A stretch of DNA of 64,000 nucleotides from Pedomonas mirosovicensis (GCF_022569295.1 NZ_JAKFIA010000002.1:756001-820000); one strand, 5' to 3'; numbered from the stretch's first letter, positions 17,889 through 26,720 are shown. Numbers and translations are program-made. Notes: generated by a model not told the origin, from the letters alone.

Positions 17889-19297
17889 ATCGCCTCCTCA
17901 AGGGATGAGAGGAGTTGATCGAACTGCCGCTTCGCAGCCCGCGCAAGGTCTCCGGCCGTCTCCCCGTCCGTAAGCGGTACGATTTCCTGCTCGGGTCTTT
18001 CGGCAGATAGAGCGAATGTGTTCTCGAATGCCCGGCGGGCGGCCATAAGATCACCTTTGCCCAGCAGCGCCATGCCCAGCATCATATGGGCTGCGGCGAG
18101 ACTGGGGTTGATATAGAGCAACTGACGCAGTGATGTGATGGCTTCCTCCGTCCGGCCATCAGCCAGAGCCAGCGTGGCCAGCAGATAGCGTGGTTCGACG
18201 GATAACGGCACGCGCCGGATCACCTCCTCTGCGGCCTGCTGCGCGGCGCTGATCTTGCCTTGGTCAGCAAGCGCCCGGATCAACGCGAGATCGATGTTCT
18301 GATTGTTGGCCCCAGGTTTCCGCCGGCCGGTCGGACCGGAGGGCGAGGGGATGTCTGCCAGCTGCGGCGCGTCTGGCCGAAAGGCCGCCCTTGGTGGCGC
18401 TGCGGGCCGCGCATGATCGAGGACTTTCGGTAGGATCTTCGTCTCGGCCATGGGCTGCAGGTCGGCTTGGTCTATCCGCCGGTACAGCACCCCAGCCGCC
18501 GTGATGACGGTCTTGTAGGGGGCATAGGGCCACAACGGTGGATCTGACGGACCGGTGAGCAGCCAGCCGCCATCGGCCAGGCAATCGAACAGTCGCCGGG
18601 CAACCGCCTGCGTCGTCGCGGCATCCAAATAGATGAGAACGTTGCGGCAGAGAATGAGGTCCATCCGGGTCAGGCCATCCTTGGGGGAGGGCCGGAACTC
18701 GGAGGCAAGGTTGAGATAACGGAAGCTGACGCGCGACCGAAAGCGGTCGGCCAGGCGAAACCGGCCGGCGTCCTTCATGAAATAGCGGTCCGCGAGCTGC
18801 CCGCTGCCGTCGCCTCTGAGCGCCCACGGGCCGTAGACAGCGGCGCGCGCCTTGTGCAGGGCATCTCGCGAAATGTCCGTCGCCAGGATATGCGCGCGCT
18901 CCGCCCAGCCTTCTTCTTCGAGAAGGATGGCGAGCGAGTAGGCTTCCTCGCCCGTGGCGCAGCCAGCGCTCCAGATATGAATGGGCGCGCCGGCCGGGCG
19001 GCCCCGGTCCAGGTCCGGCAAGATCGTCTTCTGGATCAGCTCGAATGAGGCGGGGTCTCGAAAGAAGTAGGTTTCACCAACGGTAATCTCGTTGACAAGC
19101 GCCTCGAACATGGCCTCGTCGGTGTGAAGGGCATGCAGCAGCCAGTCCGGGTCCGCCATTCCGCGGATGGCGATGGTTCGCTGAATCCTCTTCTCGATCT
19201 CTGCCCGCCGGTCGGGTGGGATGAGCAGCCCCAAACGGTCCTGAAGGTAATCGATTGCGCTGTCGATACCAGCGGAAGAGGGCAGGGAGCGGATCAC
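17885..19297 (-). CDS. cheR: CheR methyltransferase with C-terminal TPR repeats (WspC-like)
   Basis: 470 residues. The N-terminal CheR all-alpha domain contains VNEITVGETYFFRDPASFE. The SAM-binding Rossmann domain has IWSAGCATGEEAYSLAILLEE, ATDISRDALHKA and the CheR signature LILCRNVLIYLD. After a Pro/Ala-rich linker (about 300-330) there are two or three TPR repeats (about 335-440), e.g. SVEPRYLLATLALADGRTEEA and AAAHMMLGMALLGKGDLMAA. CheR methylates Glu residues of the MCP; the TPR tail is diagnostic of WspC-type enzymes in alternative-function systems. It overlaps both neighbours by four bases. Confidence 0.94.
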   Translation of the reverse strand: MIRSLPSSAGIDSAIDYLQDRLGLLIPPDRRAEIEKRIQRTIAIRGMADPDWLLHALHTDEAMFEALVNEITVGETYFFRDPASFELIQKTILPDLDRGRPAGAPIHIWSAGCATGEEAYSLAILLEEEGWAERAHILATDISRDALHKARAAVYGPWALRGDGSGQLADRYFMKDAGRFRLADRFRSRVSFRYLNLASEFRPSPKDGLTRMDLILCRNVLIYLDAATTQAVARRLFDCLADGGWLLTGPSDPPLWPYAPYKTVITAAGVLYRRIDQADLQPMAETKILPKVLDHARPAAPPRAAFRPDAPQLADIPSPSGPTGRRKPGANNQNIDLALIRALADQGKISAAQQAAEEVIRRVPLSVEPRYLLATLALADGRTEEAITSLRQLLYINPSLAAAHMMLGMALLGKGDLMAARRAFENTFALSAERPEQEIVPLTDGETAGDLARAAKRQFDQLLSSLEEAI

Positions 19298-19764
19298 GAT
19301 ATCGTTGTCTCCGCTGTTTCCGCCAAAGCCTCGTCGAGCGTTGCTTCCTCGGCGGCAGACAGGAACGTCTCCAAAGACGCGATGACAACCAGCCCCTGGG
19401 CAAGCTTGGCGACGCCGGCAATGCCGCCTGCCACCTGCACCAGCGATTGAATCTCCTGAATCTCGTCCGGCGACACCTCCCTCAGCCCCAGGACATGGTC
19501 GACCCGGAAGGCGACTTTCCTGTCGCCGGCACGGGCGATCAGCAGGTGATCTGCCGGACGTACCGGCGCGGGGGGAAAGCCAAAGCGGGTGCGAAGGTCA
19601 AAGACGGGCACCACCTCACCCCGAACGTTGATGATGCCTTCCACGGCAGCGGGCGCACGGGCCAGGGGCGTAATCGCAACGGCGCGAACGGCTTCGACCA
19701 TATCCTCAAGCCAAAGCCCGAAAGTTTGAGAATTGAGGCTGAACGTTACGAGTGTCCGTCTCAT
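19294..19764 (-). CDS. cheW: CheW-domain coupling protein (WspB-like)
   Basis: About 156 residues, a minimal CheW: TFGLWLEDMVEAVRAV, GIINVRGEVVPVFDLRTRFGF, FRVDHVLGLREVSPDEI and VAGGIAGVAKLAQGLVVI. The ATG at 19764 is preceded by AGGACAG with a good spacing and is preferred over a TTG at 19782. It overlaps cheR by four bases. First chemosensory structural gene of the operon, 42 bases after the FixJ-like regulator. Confidence 0.92.
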   Translation of the reverse strand: MRRTLVTFSLNSQTFGLWLEDMVEAVRAVAITPLARAPAAVEGIINVRGEVVPVFDLRTRFGFPPAPVRPADHLLIARAGDRKVAFRVDHVLGLREVSPDEIQEIQSLVQVAGGIAGVAKLAQGLVVIASLETFLSAAEEATLDEALAETAETTIS

Positions 19765-19806
19765 TACTGTCCTGTCGCCCAAGGCGGCGCAATTGGAACA
19801 AATGTA

Positions 19807-20445
19807 TTATCTAGCATCTCGTGAGAGCATGCCAGCCTCAAATGCGATGCGGAGCGCCTCGGATAGGGAGCGGACGCCAAGCTTGCCCATGAGGTTGGCC
19901 CGATGCATCTCGACCGTGCGAATGCTGATGCCAAGTTCATGGGCGGTCAATTTGTTCGGGAGCCCGCGCCCGAGGGCCTGCAGGACCTCCAGTTCACGCT
20001 TGCTCAGCTTCGCGAGCAGCTCGGCGCTCCGTCCTGTCTCGCTGGTCCCGCTGTCCTGCTGTTCCCACTTCAAGAACGCTGCCTTGATTGCGGCAACCAG
20101 AGCCTTGCCCTGATAGGGCTTCTGGACAAAATCGCATGCGCCGGCCTTCATGGCGGTGACGGCGGCGGTAATGTCACCGTGGCCGGACAGAATGACCAGC
20201 GGCCACGTGACACCCTGGCTGGCGAGCGCTTCCTGAAGCTTGAGGCCGCTGACTGCCGGCATCCTGATATCGAGCAGGATGCACCCCGGCTGCTTGGCTT
20301 CGATGTCATTCAGAAATACCAGGCCGGACCCGTAACATTCGACAGTATAGCCCTGCCGTTGCAGAAGGCGCGCAACCGTGCGGCGGAGCGCAGCATCGTC
20401 ATCGATGACATAGACGATTTCCGGTTTTTGCCCGTCTGGTCTCAT
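19807..20445 (-). CDS. FixJ/NarL-type two-component response regulator (REC-LuxR HTH)
   Basis: 212 residues. The receiver (1-125) has VIDDDAAL, phospho-acceptor Asp59 in ILLDIRMPAVSG, and Lys in FVQKPYQG. The C-terminal LuxR/GerE helix-turn-helix (about 145-205) is LSKRELEVLQALGRGLPNKLTAHELGIS split by RTVEMHRANLMGKLG. It lies first in the minus-strand operon, 42 bases before cheW, so it is probably co-transcribed with the Wsp-like genes. It could be the transcriptional output, phosphorylated by CheA or by the hybrid kinase at the other end of the operon. FixJ-like proteins normally pair with a PAS kinase, and the hybrid kinase does carry PAS domains. The partner is inferred. Confidence 0.92.
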   Translation of the reverse strand: MRPDGQKPEIVYVIDDDAALRRTVARLLQRQGYTVECYGSGLVFLNDIEAKQPGCILLDIRMPAVSGLKLQEALASQGVTWPLVILSGHGDITAAVTAMKAGACDFVQKPYQGKALVAAIKAAFLKWEQQDSGTSETGRSAELLAKLSKRELEVLQALGRGLPNKLTAHELGISIRTVEMHRANLMGKLGVRSLSEALRIAFEAGMLSRDAR

Positions 20446-20695
20446 TGCCCCGACTCCGCCCCCCTACGACATCGAGTACTCGCAACATAGCGCGAACACA
20501 GAAAACCGAGAATTGAGAAATCAACGACCAATCAGGCCCCAGGCTTAACAGTCAGATGGCGTGAAGCAGGGGCGGCAAGCTGTGTTCGGCGAGACATCAG
20601 GATGATGCTCACGCAAAAAAGTGGCCAAAAATACTGTAGATTCCACAGCTGTTTTCCGGACCCCGGACATTCCATAGTGCGCGTGACGTAAGGCG

Positions 20696-20731
20696 AGTTG
20701 CTTTGCTTATCAGTGCAAGTTGCGTTGCTTA
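20696..20731 (-). repeat. Direct repeat, 14 bp at 22-bp period
   Basis: AGTTGCTTTGCTTA at 20696-20709 and AGTTGCGTTGCTTA at 20718-20731 differ at one base and start 22 bp apart, i.e. two helical turns. Such spacing suits a tandem transcription-factor site. It lies 250 bp upstream of the FixJ-like gene, which is far for a promoter-proximal site. Confidence 0.5.
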
Positions 20732-20942
20732 CCTGGTATTACGGCCAGGTCCCTAAACGGTGCTCCCCTGCGGCCATGATCGCGGCTGCTCGAGCTAATG
20801 ACCGTCTGAGGGCAGGGGCCTGAAAGACCGGCATTGTCCTTTCCAGGCGAGACGGGACTTAAGTGCTCATTTTTTCAGCACATGGCGGCAGGCTTAGGCA
20901 TATCAATGCCTTAGAGGCGTTATATATGAAGAATATACACGG

Positions 20943-20965
20943 TTATCCACAGTTTGTGTGGATAA
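20943..20965. promoter_or_regulatory. Two inverted perfect DnaA boxes
   Basis: TTATCCACA at 20943-20951 and its reverse complement TGTGGATAA at 20957-20965, separated by five bases. Both equal the consensus high-affinity DnaA box. A run of A+T (TTATATATGAAGAATATACAC) lies directly upstream. A simple hairpin reading is also possible. No replication gene is adjacent. Confidence 0.45.
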
Positions 20966-21416
20966 GCCGAGCATATCTTCCGGCCAATCACACCTCTGAA
21001 TCGCAGACACCGTGGGCAGGAAGTCGGCAGTGGTTGCTCCCTATACGGAAATGTGGATCGAAGCTGGGCATGGCTTTAATTTAACATAATCTTGATTATA
21101 CGTTTTAAGTCGACCCGTGAGGGAGTGCGAACGCATTCCGGTTCAATGCTACACCATGGTCGGTGTCCTCGCCCTGTTGACGCTTCTCATGAGCGCCAGC
21201 GCTCTGGGCTTCTCCCTTTTCATGCTGAGCCTCGTCACCCGCATCCCGATACCGGAGCTGCCTGCATGAGCCCAGGGATTGGTCATGCCCTGGGTGCCCA
21301 ACGCCCGCTACGATAAACCGGTCATCCGCTTCGTAGCAGCCGCCCCTCCCCCTCGCCGCAGCTATCACGGAATGGTTGTAAAGCTGACGATGGTTGTCTT
21401 GCCGATATCATCCCAT

Positions 21417-21439
21417 TATCGTGTACAGTATACAATAAG
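21417..21439 (+). promoter_or_regulatory. Operator-like palindrome before the DPP4-like gene
   Basis: A 23-bp imperfect palindrome, TTATCGTGTAC-A-GTATACAATAA, ending 12 bases before the GTG start and just upstream of the ribosome site. The core ATCGTRTACMGTATAY recurs before the TonB receptor at 23932. GTATAC-centred dyads are common for GntR-family repressors, so a shared GntR-type regulator is my guess. Confidence 0.5.
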
Positions 21440-21450
21440 GGGAGGAAGAT

Positions 21451-23730
21451 GTGAGGCAAGCAAGACGTGCAGCTGCAATCTGCGGTCTCGTGCTATCGGT
21501 GGCCTTGGCGGCGCCGTTCGGGCCGGCGGCCGCCAGCGCCACGGCAGATGGCTCTACTCTGACGTTGAAGGCCATCTATGGGCCCGACGCGGTCAAGCTC
21601 GACGACAGCCTGGTCACCAAATGGTTTGAAGCGGGAAAGGCCTATACGGCCATCGAGAAGTCGGCCACCGTAGCTGGAGGCGTCGATCTGGTTCGGTATG
21701 AAACGGCCTCCGGCAAGCGATCGGTGCTCGTCGATGCATCTTGGTTGGTGCCCGCCGGTGCAAAAGTGCCGCTGCAGATCTCGGATTATGATTGGTCGAC
21801 CGACCGGGCCCAGGTTCTGCTCTTCGTCCGTGCGCCCGGTGCCCGGCGCGGCAACCCGGCAGGCGATTACTGGCTGTTCGACCTGAAAACCAAGGCCCTG
21901 CACAGGCTCGGAGGCGATGCGGCGCAATACAGTCTGCTTTATGCGACCTTTTCGCCGGATGGCCGCCGCATCGCCTATGTGTGCGGAAACAACCTGTTCG
22001 TCGAGACAGTGGCGGATGGCTCGATCACCCAACTGACGCAAGACGGCGGAACGCTCATCCTCAACGGCCGGAGCGACGTTGCCTATGAGGAGGAGTTCAG
22101 CCTCGGCAAGGCGTTCGAGTGGAGCCCGGACTCGCGCCGTATCGCCTATTGGCGGTTCGATACCTCTGGCGTGGGCACTTTCTATCTCATCAACAACACC
22201 GACGGCATCTATTCCAAGCCGATTCCGCAGCAATATCCCAAGCCCGGCACCACCATCTCGGCGGTGCAGGTAGGAACGGTATCGGTGGAAGGCGGCGCGA
22301 CGACGTGGTTCGCCATCCCGGGCGATCCGCGCCAGCGCTACATCCCCCGGATGAGTTGGGCAGACAGCTCGTCCGAAGTTCTGATCCAGCACCTGAATCG
22401 ATTGCAAAATCGCAATGAGGTGCTGATCGGCAAGGCCACCGATGGATCGGTGCGGCAAGTGTTCCTCGACGAAGATGCCGCATGGGTAAACGTGAACGAC
22501 CGGCCCGCATGGATCAAGGGCCGCTGGTTCACCTGGCTGAGCGAGCGCGACGGCTGGCGGCACCTCTACCTGGTGTCGCGCGATGGTAAGAAGGTCGAGC
22601 TACGCACGCCAGGCGACTTCGATGTGGTGAGCATCGAGAATATCGATCCCGAGCACGGCACCGTTACCTACATCGCCTCGCCCACCAATGTGACGCAGCG
22701 ATACCTGTATCGCGCGAGCCTGACCGGCGCGCCGAAGCTGGAGCGGCTGACGCCGGCGGGACAGGAAGGCTATCACGCCTACGATATCGCGCCGGATGGG
22801 CGCTGGGCATTCCACACCGTTTCCCGCTTCGGCTCGCCGCCGGTCACGGACATCGTCTCCCTGCCCCAGCACAAGTCGGTGCGGACAATTGCCGGCAACG
22901 CTGCAATGCACAGCTTCGTTGAGGGGCTTGCGCGCGAGAAGACGGAGTTCTTCAAGGTCGATATCGGCGGCGGCACGCTGCTCGATGCGTGGATGATGAA
23001 GCCGCCCGGCTTTGATCCGGAAAAGAAGTATCCGCTGCTGGTCTATGTTTATTCCGAGCCGGCCGGCCAGACCGTTGCCGATAGCTGGGGCGGAGACCGC
23101 TACCTGTGGCATCTGATGCTATCGCAGCAGGGCTATCTGGTCGCCAGCGTTGACAGCCGAGGCGCAGCGGCCCCGCGCGGGCGGGAGTGGCGCAAGAGCA
23201 TCTATCGCCAGGTCGGCATCCAGGCCTCGGCGGATCAGGCGGCAGCGGTGCGGGCCATGCTCGCCAGCCGGCCCTATATCGATGCCGACAGGATCGGCGT
23301 GTGGGGCTGGAGCGGCGGCGGGGCTATGACGCTCAATGCGATGTTCCGCTATCCGGATCTGTATAAAACCGGGATTGCCGTGGCCGCGCCTGCCAATCAG
23401 CGGCTTTATAATGCCATCTACCAGGAACGGTACATGGGCCTGCCCGAAGACAACGCCAAAGGCTATGCGGAAGGCTCGCCCATCAATTTCGCGCAGAACC
23501 TGAAGGGCAACCTGCTTATCATTCACGGCACCGGGGACGACAACGTCCATTACCAGAATCTCGAGCAACTCGTAGATCGGCTGGTGGCAAGCAACCGCCA
23601 GTTCCAGATGATGGCCTACCCCGACCGATCGCACGGGATCAGCGAGAAGCCCGGCACGCGACTGCACCTGTTCACGCTGATGACCAATTATTTGCACGAA
23701 CATTTGCCTGCAGGAGCGCAGGCCAGATAA
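21451..23730 (+). CDS. Dipeptidyl-peptidase IV-like S9 serine peptidase, exported
   Basis: 759 residues. A signal peptide (RRAAAICGLVLSVALAAPF...ASA) predicts periplasmic location. The N-terminal eight-bladed propeller (about 60-480) carries VAYEEEFSLGKAFEWSPD, whose double Glu binds the substrate N-terminus in DPP4. The alpha/beta-hydrolase domain follows, with Ser621 in GVWGWSGGGAM, Asp in IIHGTGDDNVHYQN and His in YPDRSHGI. It releases N-terminal dipeptides, typically X-Pro. The start is GTG with GGGGAGGAA upstream. Followed by a TonB receptor and an M1 aminopeptidase, which suggests uptake and trimming of proline-containing peptides. Confidence 0.93.
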   Translation: MRQARRAAAICGLVLSVALAAPFGPAAASATADGSTLTLKAIYGPDAVKLDDSLVTKWFEAGKAYTAIEKSATVAGGVDLVRYETASGKRSVLVDASWLVPAGAKVPLQISDYDWSTDRAQVLLFVRAPGARRGNPAGDYWLFDLKTKALHRLGGDAAQYSLLYATFSPDGRRIAYVCGNNLFVETVADGSITQLTQDGGTLILNGRSDVAYEEEFSLGKAFEWSPDSRRIAYWRFDTSGVGTFYLINNTDGIYSKPIPQQYPKPGTTISAVQVGTVSVEGGATTWFAIPGDPRQRYIPRMSWADSSSEVLIQHLNRLQNRNEVLIGKATDGSVRQVFLDEDAAWVNVNDRPAWIKGRWFTWLSERDGWRHLYLVSRDGKKVELRTPGDFDVVSIENIDPEHGTVTYIASPTNVTQRYLYRASLTGAPKLERLTPAGQEGYHAYDIAPDGRWAFHTVSRFGSPPVTDIVSLPQHKSVRTIAGNAAMHSFVEGLAREKTEFFKVDIGGGTLLDAWMMKPPGFDPEKKYPLLVYVYSEPAGQTVADSWGGDRYLWHLMLSQQGYLVASVDSRGAAAPRGREWRKSIYRQVGIQASADQAAAVRAMLASRPYIDADRIGVWGWSGGGAMTLNAMFRYPDLYKTGIAVAAPANQRLYNAIYQERYMGLPEDNAKGYAEGSPINFAQNLKGNLLIIHGTGDDNVHYQNLEQLVDRLVASNRQFQMMAYPDRSHGISEKPGTRLHLFTLMTNYLHEHLPAGAQAR

Positions 23731-23931
23731 GGCGACGGGCCACCCAGTCAATCGACTGCTCCGTGCGAACGTGGCCAAGCGCAACCGACACTGATGAAGA
23801 TCGCCTCCGGGTTATGCCCGGGGGCGACCCTCTCCGGACTGTGCCCAGGGATGGCTCTGCCATGGCCCGCAGAGAGCGCCCGCCCACAGCAGATTAATCC
23901 AGATTACCTAAATTCTTGCCAAAGGTCATAA

Positions 23932-23947
23932 ATCGTATACCGTATAT
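23932..23947 (+). promoter_or_regulatory. Operator-like motif before the TonB receptor
   Basis: ATCGTATACCGTATAT, matching the core of the 21417 palindrome at 14 of 16 positions. It sits 56 bases upstream of the receptor ATG, overlapping the likely promoter. An in-frame TTG start at 23916 would put this motif inside coding sequence, which is one reason to prefer the ATG at 24003. Confidence 0.5.
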
Positions 23948-24002
23948 TTACCAAAAAAGGGGGTCGGCTGCTTCACCGCAGCCGAATAGGAGGAGAGATC
24001 GC

Positions 24003-26708
24003 ATGATCCGCACCAAGTTCGTGTTGCTGACCGCTGCAGCTCCCATGATGTGGGCTGCTTCGACCCATGCCCAGGAGGCCGCGCCAGCGGCCGCTCCGGA
24101 AGAGGCTGCGATTATCGTGACCGGCTCGCGTCTGCCGGGCAGCGACCTGACGGCCGCCGCGCCGGTCACGGTGCTCGACCGCTCCGAAATCGATGCCACC
24201 GGCGCGACCAATCTCGGTGAGTTGTTGCGTGAACTACCGGTTGCGACCGCCTCGGCCAGCGACTCGGCTGGGCGCGGCAATGGGGGCAGCGCAACGGTGG
24301 CGCTGCGCGGCCTGAGCGCCGTCAATACGCTGGTGCTCATCAATGGACGCCGCGTGCTGCCCAGCAGCGGCGACGGCATCGTCGACCTCAACAGCATTCC
24401 GTTCGAGGCCGTGGAGCGTGTCGAGGTGCTGCAGGACGGCGCTTCCGCCGTCTATGGCTCTGACGCGATCGCGGGCGTGGTCAACCTCATCATGCGTAAA
24501 GACTTCGACGGCCTGATGATCAAGGGCGGCTACGGTATCTCGAGCCGCGGCGATCTGCCGAACCGGGAAGTCAGCGCGACCTTCGGCCAGAAATTCGACC
24601 GCGGCAGCTTCGTGTTCAGCGGCAGCTGGCGCAAGGCCGACGGCAATCTGATCGCCGATCGCCCGATCAGCCGGGACCCTGACTGGCGTTCCAAGGGCGG
24701 ACGTAATTTCCGCGATCCGCTGCCGACCGTCGCCGTAGTGCAAGGCCTGCCTGGGTTCGGGGACCAGGAAATGATCCTGCGCGAGGGCGTTGGCCAAGCC
24801 GCATCCACCGCCGATTTCCGCGCCTTCCAGTTTCCAGGCACCGGCCAGACCGGGCCGAACGACGGCATCAACTACTGGCAATATGAAACCAGCGCCTCGG
24901 ATATCGAGCAGGTCAATCTCTGGTTCAATGGCGAGTACGATATAAGCTCAAGCGTCACGGCCTTTGTCGAGAGTTCGTATAACCGCCGCACATCGCTTGG
25001 CTATCTGGCGCCCGATTATTTCGGCGCGGTTTACGGCGATCCGATCATCGTCAGCGCCAATAATGATTATAATCCGTTTGGCGTCGACCTGAGCGTCGCC
25101 CGGACGATCGGCGAACAGCCGCTGCGGGGGCGGCGGCAGTCCAATGTCACGTCGAATACCTACCGTATCGTGGCGGGCCTGCGCGGCGATATCGCCGGGG
25201 ACTGGACCTGGGACCTGTCCTACAATCACCAGAACCTTGACCAGAATACTTTCGGCGGCGAAGGCGTCCTGCGCGATCGTCTCATCCAGGCAGCCGGTGA
25301 CTCCGATGCGTGCCGCGCCGCGAACAATGGCTGCGTGCCGATCAATCTGTTGGGCGGCCCCGGCTCGATCACGCCCGAGATGCTCGATTTCATCTCAGCC
25401 GACAGCTACACGCGGATCAACGCCAGCCTGGACTCGGTGGTCGGCAACGTCTCCGGCACCCTGTTCGCGCTGCCGGCGGGCGATGTTCGGATGGCGGTTG
25501 GCGCGGAGTATCGCAAAGACAGCTTCTCGGTGGATTATGATCCATACTCGGAGATCAACGCCTTTGTCGCGCGCTCGCTGACGCCGGATGCGTTCCCGCC
25601 CTCACGCAAGGTGAGCGAGGTTTATTCCGAAATCGCCGTGCCGATCCTGGAGGATGTGCCATTCTTCCGTCAGCTCTCCTTCGATGCGGCAGTGCGGTAC
25701 TCGCATTACAATGCGTTCGGCAGCACCACCAATCCGAAGGTCGGCGTCAAGTGGCGTCCGGTTGAGTCCCTGATGCTGCGCGGCTCGTGGGGCACTGGCT
25801 TCCGTGCGCCCTCCTTCACCGAGGCCTTCGGCCCCCGCTCCCGCGGGTATCAGACGATTGTCGACCCCTGCTCCGGTCCCAATTTCGCGTCGCTGCCGGG
25901 CTGTGGTGGCCGCCAGGCGCCGACCAACACCACCGGAGCGTTCGTCGTCAGCGGCGGCAACCCGGATCTGACGCCGGAGAAGGCTAAAAACCTGACGCTG
26001 GGTTTGGTCTACACGCCGGAGTTCCTGCCCCGCTTCTCGCTGACGTTCGATTTCTACAGGATCACCAAGGACAACGTCATCAGCACGGTCAGCCGGAACT
26101 TCATTCTGGAGGAGAACGCCGCAAACGGCAGCTACGCTGATCGCATCACCCGCAATGCCGACAACTTCGCCGTTACCGAGATCATCGCAACCCGAGAAAA
26201 TCTCCTGACACAGAAAATCCAGGGTTTCGATCTCGGCCTCGACTACACCACAGAGGAAGGGCCATTCGGGCGATTCAATGTGCGGCTCGACGTCACCTAT
26301 CTCGACAGCTTCAAGCAACCGCCAGCCCCCGGCGCCGATCCCGAGGAACGCAGGGGCACCTATACCGACGAGCTGGGCACGCTGGCCAAATTCCGCGGAA
26401 CGGGCCGGCTTACTTGGTCGCTTGATGGCTTCACCGCCAGTTACGCGGTCCGGTATGTGGGGCCGGTCGAGAATATGGGGTCCTTGCTCGTGAACGGCGA
26501 GCACTTGCGCGCCGGTAGCTATTTCCAGAACGACCTCGTGGTGAGCTACCTCCTCGAAAGCGCAAAGACCAAGTTCACCCTGGGCGTCGAGAATATCTTC
26601 GACAAGATGCCGCCGTTCCTGGAAGGCAATTTCGCCAACGGGTTCGACCAGACGACGTTCAACTCGCGCGGGCGCTATTTCCTCGTGCGCGTCGAAAAGC
26701 AGTTCTAA
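24003..26708 (+). CDS. TonB-dependent outer-membrane receptor (probable peptide importer)
   Basis: 901 residues from the ATG at 24003, which has GGAGGAGAG upstream. Signal peptide (FVLLTAAAPMMWAASTHAQ), TonB-box-like AAIIVTGSRLPG, plug domain (about 40-170) with LVLINGRRVLPSSGDGI, VERVEVLQDGASAVYGSDAI and GVVNLIMRKDFDG, then a 22-strand barrel with NPDLTPEKAKNLTLGLVY and a terminal aromatic-rich strand ending in F. It imports a substrate across the outer membrane using TonB energy. Flanking DPP4-like and M1 peptidases suggest peptides rather than siderophores or sugars. The operator motif shared with the peptidase gene supports joint regulation. Confidence 0.93.
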   Translation: MIRTKFVLLTAAAPMMWAASTHAQEAAPAAAPEEAAIIVTGSRLPGSDLTAAAPVTVLDRSEIDATGATNLGELLRELPVATASASDSAGRGNGGSATVALRGLSAVNTLVLINGRRVLPSSGDGIVDLNSIPFEAVERVEVLQDGASAVYGSDAIAGVVNLIMRKDFDGLMIKGGYGISSRGDLPNREVSATFGQKFDRGSFVFSGSWRKADGNLIADRPISRDPDWRSKGGRNFRDPLPTVAVVQGLPGFGDQEMILREGVGQAASTADFRAFQFPGTGQTGPNDGINYWQYETSASDIEQVNLWFNGEYDISSSVTAFVESSYNRRTSLGYLAPDYFGAVYGDPIIVSANNDYNPFGVDLSVARTIGEQPLRGRRQSNVTSNTYRIVAGLRGDIAGDWTWDLSYNHQNLDQNTFGGEGVLRDRLIQAAGDSDACRAANNGCVPINLLGGPGSITPEMLDFISADSYTRINASLDSVVGNVSGTLFALPAGDVRMAVGAEYRKDSFSVDYDPYSEINAFVARSLTPDAFPPSRKVSEVYSEIAVPILEDVPFFRQLSFDAAVRYSHYNAFGSTTNPKVGVKWRPVESLMLRGSWGTGFRAPSFTEAFGPRSRGYQTIVDPCSGPNFASLPGCGGRQAPTNTTGAFVVSGGNPDLTPEKAKNLTLGLVYTPEFLPRFSLTFDFYRITKDNVISTVSRNFILEENAANGSYADRITRNADNFAVTEIIATRENLLTQKIQGFDLGLDYTTEEGPFGRFNVRLDVTYLDSFKQPPAPGADPEERRGTYTDELGTLAKFRGTGRLTWSLDGFTASYAVRYVGPVENMGSLLVNGEHLRAGSYFQNDLVVSYLLESAKTKFTLGVENIFDKMPPFLEGNFANGFDQTTFNSRGRYFLVRVEKQF

Positions 26709-26720
26709 CGCGTGGCTACT

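Larger units (their letters stand above)
20446..21450. other. 1-kb gene-free region between the Wsp-like operon and the peptidase gene
   Basis: No convincing ORF: the short open frames lack ribosome sites and family resemblance. The region holds a 14-bp direct repeat (20696-20731), a 6-bp dyad ACCTGG/CCAGGT (20731-20750), an AT-rich stretch next to two inverted DnaA boxes (20925-20965), a 7-bp hairpin CCCAGGG/CCCTGGG near 21272-21294, and the operator before the DPP4-like gene (21417-21439). It is the longest non-coding stretch of the window and is richer in A+T than its neighbours. Confidence 0.6.

Noticed and set aside
20943-20965. Chromosomal or plasmid replication origin
   Set aside because: Two boxes and an A+T stretch are suggestive, but no replication or partition gene is nearby, so I list it only as a DnaA-box pair.
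20863-21084. 73-residue ORF in the gene-free region
   Set aside because: It spans the DnaA boxes and A+T-rich stretch, lacks a ribosome site and resembles no protein.
23916-24002. Upstream in-frame start of the first TonB receptor
   Set aside because: It would place 29 residues before the signal peptide and run over the operator-like motif; the ATG at 24003 has a strong ribosome site.
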